Shown: piece after piece, positions 59,007 through 64,000 of the stretch
Numbering within the stretch: the first letter of the stretch is position 1
How the letters are laid out: each line of letters opens with the position of its first letter
Source of the DNA: Pseudomonadota bacterium
Lineage (GTDB): Bacteria; Pseudomonadota; Alphaproteobacteria; Caulobacterales; Caulobacteraceae
Direction: 5' to 3'
NCBI GenBank assembly: GCA_018241995.1
Contig: JAFECT010000009.1
Coordinates: forward strand, 350,113-414,112
DNA length: 64,000 bases
Notes under the pieces: generated by a model
What the model was told of the DNA's origin: nothing
The model's database searches: none
What the model saw: only the letters and a program-made list of their open reading frames with translations
Made by a program: the position numbers and the translations under genes

Positions 59007-59666
59007 TCAGGGCGCGTCATGGCCTGCTCCCATCGATGATTGCGATTGCGGCGGCGCCACGATCCATTGCTCGATCGCGCGATAGACGGCTTCGCGCTCC
59101 TCGTGCGCCAGCGGCAGGGTCGCGGCGCCCCACAGCGCGGCTACGATGACGCCTGATGCCAGCGGGGGCGACAGATCGGGGCGGAACGCACCTTCGCGAA
59201 CGCCCAGCGCCAGGGTCTCCTCAACGCTGAGCTTCCAAAAGCGCCTCAGCGGATCGACCACCTGCGCCACGGCAGGGTCGCGGCGGGATCGCAGGACCAG
59301 TTCCTGCATCACCGTCACCATCTGCGGCTGCGCATCGAAGTAGAGCCGCGCATCGGCGAACTCCTGGCGCAAACGGTCCAGGGCATTGGGTTCGGCTGCT
59401 TCGACCATGGGCGCGCGGATCGACCCGAACAGGCTCGCCAGATAGAGCGCGACCCCCTCGATCAGCTTCTCCTTGGTCGCGAAGTAGTAGTGCAGGGTGG
59501 CGATGTTGACGCCCGCCCGCGCCGCGACGTCGCGGGTGCGCAGGCGCTCCAGACCGCCTTCGGCGACAAGGTCGAATGCGGCGCGGACCAGGGCCAGCGG
59601 CCGTTCCTCGAAGGTGGGCAGCGCATCGTTCACATGATCTGGGGCGCCGGGGACGGTCATCGGCAT
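59007..59666 (-). CDS. TetR-family regulator
   Basis: 219 residues from the ATG at 59666. The HTH is at about residues 24-60 (ALVRAAFDLVAEGGLERLRT, RDVAARAGVNIATLHYYFATKEKLIEGV), and the rest is helical ligand-binding domain. It is divergent from no gene, but lies just downstream of a perfect palindrome (59686-59703). A longer start at 59690 would place the coding region inside that palindrome. It probably represses itself and the membrane-protein gene downstream. Confidence 0.88.
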   Translation of the reverse strand: MPMTVPGAPDHVNDALPTFEERPLALVRAAFDLVAEGGLERLRTRDVAARAGVNIATLHYYFATKEKLIEGVALYLASLFGSIRAPMVEAAEPNALDRLRQEFADARLYFDAQPQMVTVMQELVLRSRRDPAVAQVVDPLRRFWKLSVEETLALGVREGAFRPDLSPPLASGVIVAALWGAATLPLAHEEREAVYRAIEQWIVAPPQSQSSMGAGHDAP

Positions 59667-59685
59667 CCATTCCGCAAGTGAATCA

Positions 59686-59703
59686 ATCAATCAGTTGATT
59701 GAT
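59686..59703. promoter_or_regulatory. TetR-type operator
   Basis: Perfect palindrome ATCAATCA-GT-TGATTGAT immediately upstream of the tetR start, the right length and symmetry for a TetR dimer. Confidence 0.65.
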
Positions 59704-59796
59704 AATGCGGCCGCTGTCGGCGGTTGTCAATGCCGCAGTCCGGTCGGCGTTATCCCGGCCCGTGCGCCCAAGGCGCGGTGGCGCGAACGGGCAGGC

Positions 59797-60324
59797 CTAG
59801 TCGCCCATCGCCCCGGCGTTGACCTCGACCAGCCGGTGCAGGTCGCGTAGCAGAGTCTCCAGTTTCGCGCGGTCGGTGGCGCCCAGCCCCTCCAGCAGCC
59901 GCGCCTCGGCCGCGAGGTCGGCGCCGTAGGCCTCGACCGCCAGTTTGCGGCCCTTGGGTGTCGGGCGCACGCGCCAGCTGCGGCCGTCTTCGGCGGATTT
60001 CTCGCGCACGATCAGCCCGGCCTTTTCCAGCTGGTTCAGCCGGTGGGTCAGGCCGCCGGAGGAGATCATCAGCTCGGTGTAGAGGTCGGTCGGGGTCAGG
60101 CCGTCATCGCCGCCGGAACGCACCAGGGTCCCCAGGACGTCGAATTCCCCGCGGTCGAGGCCGTGCGCCTTGAAGGCCGCGGTGATCGGGCCGGACGCCA
60201 GGGCGGCGATGCGGTTGATGCGGCCGAGCACCCCGATCGGCGAGGTGTCGAGCTCCGGCGCCGCCTTGCGCCACTGCGCCTGCACCGTGTCGATGCGGTC
60301 GGGGGCCGGTCCGGACTTGCTCAA
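59797..60324 (-). CDS. MarR-family regulator
   Basis: 175 residues. The winged HTH is clear: FDVLGTLVRSG, LTPTDLYTELMISSGGLTHRLNQLEKAGLIVREKS with wing EDGRSWRVRPTPKG. The start is a TTG overlapping the stop of the upstream MBL gene by four bases (TTGA), so the pair is translationally coupled. It probably binds the operator pair at 61155-61201 upstream of the MBL gene. Confidence 0.88.
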   Translation of the reverse strand: MSKSGPAPDRIDTVQAQWRKAAPELDTSPIGVLGRINRIAALASGPITAAFKAHGLDRGEFDVLGTLVRSGGDDGLTPTDLYTELMISSGGLTHRLNQLEKAGLIVREKSAEDGRSWRVRPTPKGRKLAVEAYGADLAAEARLLEGLGATDRAKLETLLRDLHRLVEVNAGAMGD

Positions 60325-61139
60325 GCCGCTTCTCCTACCCCGATGGCGGCCAGGTAGCGGTCGAAGGACCGGTCCACCGCCTCGCGCCCGTGGCCTATGA
60401 TATTGCGGCCCCAGGTATAGCCGAACACGTCCTCGAACTGGCAGCCGGCGATGGAGTCGCTGAGGCGGCGGACCGCATCCGGGTGCAGGGGGATGTAGTT
60501 CGGATAGCTGTACATGAAGGTGACGTGGCGCCGGTCCGAGACCACCTGCAGGGCGTCGCCGGGGAAGAGGGCGCCGTTGGGCCGCGCCCTGTCGAGCCAG
60601 TGCAACACTGTTGAACCTTCAAAATGACCGCCGCAGCGGATCAGGCTGACGCCGTCGGAAAGCGGCTTGCGCTCGCCCTCCCACAGCTCGATCAGGGGCG
60701 ACGGCCGCATGATCCATTCGCGGTCCGCCGCGTGCAGCAGGATCGGCACGCCGCCCAGCGCCTGCGCCCACTCCACCATCGAGCCATAGAAGTGCGGGTG
60801 CGAGATCGCGATCAGGTCGATGGGGCCGTCGCGGGTGATCTGCTCGACCGCCTCTTCGGTGACGGCGCTGACGCACTCCCACAGGACGCGCGGGCCGGCC
60901 GTCGGCAGCACCAGGGCGCGCTGGTCGATGGCGAAGGCGGGTTTCGTGCCTATGCCCGAAAGGTCATGGTCGATCTCGATGCGCATCGGGCGGCTGGCGT
61001 TCAGCTCGGCGAGCGTCAGCCACCGCTGCCCCTTCCAGCCGACGTACTGCCGCTCGTCCTCGCAGATGGGGCAGACGGGGGGAGGGGCGTCGGAAGGCGC
61101 GAACTGGGTTCCGCAGGTCTGGCAGAGGAAGGGGGTCAT
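60321..61139 (-). CDS. MBL-fold hydrolase with N-terminal zinc ribbon
   Basis: 272 residues. The first 30 residues are a rubredoxin/zinc-ribbon (CQTCG and CPICEDE, two CxxC). The MBL part shows SHPHFYGSMVEW (HxH with Phe replacing the usual Asp-His spacing), the HFEGSTVLHW segment and FPGDALQ. It has no signal peptide, so it is cytoplasmic. It forms a two-gene operon with marR. The substrate is unknown; the altered HxHxDH motif makes a metal-poor or non-hydrolytic role possible. Confidence 0.82.
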   Translation of the reverse strand: MTPFLCQTCGTQFAPSDAPPPVCPICEDERQYVGWKGQRWLTLAELNASRPMRIEIDHDLSGIGTKPAFAIDQRALVLPTAGPRVLWECVSAVTEEAVEQITRDGPIDLIAISHPHFYGSMVEWAQALGGVPILLHAADREWIMRPSPLIELWEGERKPLSDGVSLIRCGGHFEGSTVLHWLDRARPNGALFPGDALQVVSDRRHVTFMYSYPNYIPLHPDAVRRLSDSIAGCQFEDVFGYTWGRNIIGHGREAVDRSFDRYLAAIGVGEAA

Positions 61140-61154
61140 GATGGTCGGTCCGGT

Positions 61155-61201
61155 GTCTTGATGTGAAGATATTTAGAGCTGTGATATCTCGATGTCAAGA
61201 C
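61155..61201. promoter_or_regulatory. Two MarR-type operator sites
   Basis: GTCTTGATGTGAAGAT (61155-61170) and ATCTCGATGTCAAGAC (61186-61201) match at 12 of 16 positions and have centres 31 bases apart, three helical turns. The outer arms TGTCTTGA (61154-61161) and TCAAGACA (61195-61202) also form an inverted repeat. They lie 15 bases upstream of the MBL start, in the position for repression of the MBL-marR operon. Confidence 0.6.
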
Positions 61202-61219
61202 AATCGGGGCGATCTTGGT

Positions 61220-61382
61220 CCTTCTCCCGGCCGGGAGAAGGAAGGGACCCGTTGCGAAGCAATGGGGAGGATGAGGGACACAGGACTGTCGGCAGAGGGC
61301 GGCGTGGGTTCTGAAAGCCCCGTATCCCTCACCCACCCACGCCTGACGGCGCGGGTCCCTCCCTCTCCCGATCGGGAGAGGG
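61220..61382. repeat. Palindromic intergenic repeat, copy B
   Basis: Starts with CCTTCTCCCGG-CCGGGAGAAGG and ends with CCCTCTCCCG-AT-CGGGAGAGGG; internal GGATGAGGG faces CCCTCACCC. The layout is that of copy A at 16764-16881, with different middle bases and greater length. Confidence 0.7.
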
Positions 61383-61442
61383 CTCAGGTGCCGCGCGCTC
61401 GCGATTGTGCGATAGGCTGATCCACCGGTGCCGGAGCCCTGC

Positions 61443-62201
61443 ATGATCGTCGCGCGTCGCCTTATGATGGCCTGCCTCGCCCTGGGCGGCCTGTGGCTGG
61501 CCGCAGCTCCGGCGTCGGCCGCCGACGTCCAGGTCGCCGTCGCCGCGAATTTCACGGAGCCGGCCAAGGAGATCGCCGCTGCGTTCCAGAAGAAGACCGG
61601 CCGCCGCGCGACCCTCAGCTTCGGCCCCTCCGGCCAGTTCTATGTGCAGATCGCCCACGGGGCGCCGTACCAGGTCTTCCTCTCCGCCGACGCCGAGCGG
61701 CCGATCCAGGCGGAGAGGGACGGTCTGGCGGTGAAAGGTTCGCGCTTCACCTACGCCACCGGGCGCCTCGTGCTCTATTCGCGCGACCCCGGGCTTGTCG
61801 ACGCTCGCGGCGCAATCCTCCGCTCGGGCCGCTTCGACAGGCTGGCCATCGCCGATCCGGCCGCAGCGCCCTATGGCCAGGCGGCGGTCGAGGCCATGAC
61901 GCGGATGGGCCTCTATCCGCAGCTGAAACCCAGGCTGGTCAAGGGCGCCTCGATCGCCCAGGCCTATCAGTTCGTGGCCACCGGCGCGGCGCCCCTGGGC
62001 TTCGTCGCCCTGTCGCAGGTGGCGGCCGAGAGGGGCGGCTCGCGCTGGCTCGTGCCGGCCAATTTGCATCGGCCCATCGAACAGCAGGCGGTGCTGCTGA
62101 AGACCGGCGCGCATGACGCGGCGGCCATCGCCTTCCTGGCCTTCCTGAAGGGGCCGGAGGCGCGCGCCGTGATCCGCCGCTACGGCTACGAGGTCCGCTG
62201 A
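61443..62201 (+). CDS. modA: Molybdate-binding periplasmic protein
   Basis: 252 residues. ATG at 61443 has GGAG upstream; a GTG at 61428 would add five residues. Signal peptide [21 protein letters not shown]. Family features: [57 protein letters not shown] and [23 protein letters not shown]. It captures molybdate (or tungstate) for the ModBC importer; with its operon it supplies molybdenum cofactor synthesis. Confidence 0.9.
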   Translation: MIVARRLMMACLALGGLWLAAAPASAADVQVAVAANFTEPAKEIAAAFQKKTGRRATLSFGPSGQFYVQIAHGAPYQVFLSADAERPIQAERDGLAVKGSRFTYATGRLVLYSRDPGLVDARGAILRSGRFDRLAIADPAAAPYGQAAVEAMTRMGLYPQLKPRLVKGASIAQAYQFVATGAAPLGFVALSQVAAERGGSRWLVPANLHRPIEQQAVLLKTGAHDAAAIAFLAFLKGPEARAVIRRYGYEVR

Positions 62202-62202
62202 C

Positions 62203-62868
62203 TTGGGAGCGGTGATCGGCGTCACCCTGGCCCTGGCGACGGTCACGACCGCGCTCCTGCTGCTGCTCGCCACGCCGCTCGCCTGGTGGCTGGCGCACGG
62301 TCGCTCGTGGCTGAAGGAGCCGGTGGCGGCCATCGCGGCCCTGCCGATCGTGCTGCCGCCGACGGTGCTGGGCTTCTACCTGCTGATCGCGCTCGGCCCC
62401 GACAGTCCGCTGATGGCGCTCTTGCATCCCTTCGGCGTGCGCACCCTGGCCTTCACCTTCACCGGCCTGGTGATCGGCTCGGTGATCTATTCCCTGCCGT
62501 TCGCGGTCCAGCCCCTGCGCGCCGCCTTCGAGGGCGTGGGCGCGCGCCCGCTCGAGGTCGCCGCGACCCTGCGCGCCACGCCGCTGGACGCCTTCCTGCA
62601 TGTCGAGGCGCCGCTCGCCTGGCGCGGCTTCGTCACCGCCGCGATCCTGATCTTCGCCCACACCATCGGCGAGTTCGGGGTGGTGCTGATGATCGGCGGC
62701 TCGATCCCCGGCAAGACCGAGGTGCTGTCGATCCGCATCTATCAGTTCGTCGAGGCGCTGCAGTTCAAGGAAGCCCACGCCCTGGCCGCGGGCCTTGTCG
62801 CCTTTTCCTTCGTGGCGGTGCTGGCCATCCTGCTGGTCGGGCGGCGCCTGGGTAGGCCGCGGCCATGA
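62203..62868 (+). CDS. modB: Molybdate ABC transporter permease
   Basis: 221 residues with five or six helices and the EAA loop [46 protein letters not shown] and [27 protein letters not shown] are typical of ModB. The start is a TTG at 62203 two bases after modA; a GTG at 62212 with GGGAG close upstream is an alternative. It overlaps modC by four bases. Confidence 0.92.
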   Translation: MGAVIGVTLALATVTTALLLLLATPLAWWLAHGRSWLKEPVAAIAALPIVLPPTVLGFYLLIALGPDSPLMALLHPFGVRTLAFTFTGLVIGSVIYSLPFAVQPLRAAFEGVGARPLEVAATLRATPLDAFLHVEAPLAWRGFVTAAILIFAHTIGEFGVVLMIGGSIPGKTEVLSIRIYQFVEALQFKEAHALAAGLVAFSFVAVLAILLVGRRLGRPRP

Positions 62869-63593
62869 GCGCGCAGGAGACCATCGCCGTCGCCCTGCGG
62901 GGCCGGGTGGGATCGCTCGATCTCGACGCCGCCTTCGAGGTTCCGGCGCAGGGGATCACCACGCTCATCGGACCGTCGGGCGCCGGCAAGACCACGCTCC
63001 TGCGCTGCATCGCCGGCCTGACCCGCCTGGGCGGCCGGGTGCGGGTGGCCGACGCGCTCTGGCAGGATGAGCGGACCTTCCTGCGGCCGCATCGCCGCGC
63101 AGTCGGCTATGTCTTCCAGCAGCCGAGCCTGTTGCCGCACCTGTCGGTGCGCGCCAACCTCGCCTTCGGCCTGAGGCGCACGCGCGCGCCCATCCGCATC
63201 GGCCTGGAGGAGGTCGTGGCCCTGCTGGGCGTCGAGCGCCTGCTCGACCGTGCGCCCGAGCGCCTCTCCGGCGGCGAACAACAGCGCGTCGCTATCGGCC
63301 GCGCCCTGCTGAGCCAGCCCGAGCTGCTGCTGATGGACGAACCGGTCTCCAGCCTCGATCCCGAGAGCAAGGCGGAGATCCTGCCCTATCTGGAGCGCCT
63401 GCATCAGACCCTCTCGATCCCGGTCCTCTATGTCAGCCACGACCGGGCGGAGGTGGCGCGGCTGGCCGACCGGGTGCTGGCGATGCGCGAGGGGAGAGTG
63501 GAGACGGTTCAGGTCGCTGAACCCACGCTGGAGGGTCTGGACGAGGCGGAGGTGCGGCGGCTCGCCTTGGCGGCGTTAAGGGCCGGCCTGTAA
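62865..63593 (+). CDS. modC: Molybdate ABC transporter ATPase without TOBE/Mop domain
   Basis: 242 residues. Complete ATPase motifs: GPSGAGKTT (Walker A), Q-loop [26 protein letters not shown] signature, [10 protein letters not shown] (Walker B) and [14 protein letters not shown]. ModC usually has about 350 residues, with a C-terminal molybdate-binding TOBE/Mop domain; here the chain ends about 30 residues after the H-loop. ATGA overlap with modB. Function as the transporter ATPase is supported by the operon. Confidence 0.9.
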   Translation: MSAQETIAVALRGRVGSLDLDAAFEVPAQGITTLIGPSGAGKTTLLRCIAGLTRLGGRVRVADALWQDERTFLRPHRRAVGYVFQQPSLLPHLSVRANLAFGLRRTRAPIRIGLEEVVALLGVERLLDRAPERLSGGEQQRVAIGRALLSQPELLLMDEPVSSLDPESKAEILPYLERLHQTLSIPVLYVSHDRAEVARLADRVLAMREGRVETVQVAEPTLEGLDEAEVRRLALAALRAGL

Positions 63594-63617
63594 CAACGGC
63601 GCGAACCGCTTTTTCAA

Positions 63618-63647
63618 CCGTTTCCCCGGCGAAGGCCGGGGAAACGG
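63618..63647 (+). repeat. Perfect 13-bp hairpin after modC
   Basis: CCGTTTCCCCGGC (63618-63630) and GCCGGGGAAACGG (63635-63647) around GAAG. No T-tract follows. The sequence type is that of palindromic repeats common in this group, and it may stabilise or end the modABC message. Confidence 0.55.
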
Positions 63648-63670
63648 AGTTCCTCTTGGCTTTCCGCAAA

Positions 63671-63704
63671 GAAAAACGCCCGACGGTTTCGCAACCGCCG
63701 GGCG
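63671..63704 (-). terminator. Terminator of the leftward gene
   Basis: On the minus strand, CGCCCGGCGGTT pairs with AACCGTCGGGCG (stem at 63677-63704) and is followed by a T-run (the A-run at 63672-63676 on the plus strand). Confidence 0.8.
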
Positions 63705-63729
63705 CTTCAGTCACCGATGAAGCCGAAGC

Positions 63730-64000
63730 TTACCGGTCGTTGTTGTCCCGCACGTCGATGCGCACGTCGTTGGCCAGGGTGTCCAGGCGTTCCTGGATGT
63801 CGGCCTGGCGGCGGGGGCTGAGCATCCCGCCGCTGCGGCGGCGGGCCATGTGGTCGTCGCGGCGGATCGAGGACAGGGCGCGCAGGGCGCGGTTGGCCTC
63901 GCGACGGCTCAGGTCGCCGCGGTCCTCGGCGTTGCGGATACGCCGCTCCAGCCAGTCCTCGCGGGCCAGGGTGTCGGCCCCGGCGGCGACCCAGCGGTCG
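63730..64000 (-). CDS. Arg-rich small protein, 5' end outside window
   Basis: The last 89 residues are visible on the reverse strand: REDWLERRIRNAEDRGDLSRREANRALRALSS, then RRDDHMARRRSGG and a helix RRQADIQERLDTLANDVRI ending DNNDR. The two charged helices separated by a Gly/Arg loop are a common alphaproteobacterial hypothetical family, often exported. Its 5' end lies beyond the right edge; a terminator follows it. Confidence 0.75.
   Translation of the reverse strand, partial: DRWVAAGADTLAREDWLERRIRNAEDRGDLSRREANRALRALSSIRRDDHMARRRSGGMLSPRRQADIQERLDTLANDVRIDVRDNNDR

Overview
The window looks like a piece of an alphaproteobacterial chromosome, most likely from Caulobacteraceae (Caulobacter/Phenylobacterium type). 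The reasons are very high GC with GCC/GGC/CTG-rich codons, the gene order phoR-pstC-pstA-pstB-phoU-phoB without pstS, a fused cysNC, and GC-rich palindromic intergenic repeats. Species cannot be fixed from the sequence alone.

Layout. 1-1575: two metallohydrolases on the minus strand, the first cut by the window edge. 2031-15335: one 4434-residue autotransporter adhesin built of nested Gly/Ala/Thr/Val repeats with a C-terminal beta-barrel. 15517-16755: a TIGR03032-type protein. 17012-19839: sulfate activation (cysD, cysNC). 19931-25941: phosphate two-component system and Pst transporter, with a possible Pho box upstream of phoR. 26036-28357: a VapBC-type toxin-antitoxin pair, then a SulP transporter without a STAS domain and a small XRE regulator. 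28569-33063: Hsp33, an XRE-controlled membrane-protein cassette, a TraB/GumN-like protein and small proteins.

33178-57052: a genomic island of about 23.8 kb integrated in the 3' end of tRNA-Gly(CCC). The evidence is a 49-bp direct repeat of the tRNA 3' end (33205-33253 and 57004-57052), a tyrosine integrase beside the right copy, and a tandem TGTCGCCACC element just inside both ends. Its right half is a compact overlapping operon (integrase, HTH protein, small unknown proteins, primase-helicase) followed by a CTGTAG/CTACAG iteron cluster. This resembles P4-like or PICI-like satellites, although no capsid or packaging gene was recognised. Its left and middle parts carry cargo: an AlpA regulator, AT-rich membrane-protein genes, one complete and two shortened S1/P1-nuclease-like genes, an Abi_2/AbiF HEPN protein preceded by a structured leader, an SRAP peptidase operon, a DUF3800 protein, two DUF3761 proteins, an unknown 490-residue protein coupled to a shortened S1/P1 gene, and a beta-class DNA methyltransferase fused to an Mrr-like nuclease domain.

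57128-64000: backbone again, with a serine hydrolase, a membrane protein, a TetR regulator with a perfect operator palindrome, a MarR-MBL pair with two operator-like sites, the modABC molybdate transporter (ModC lacks the TOBE/Mop region), and the 3' part of a small Arg-rich protein.

The strongest candidates for new biology are the abi leader, where one C6 tract can pair with either of two G6 tracts and the terminator's U-tract runs into the TTG start codon; the shortened S1/P1 genes that are translationally coupled to unknown genes; the methyltransferase-nuclease fusion; and the iteron/primase replication module.
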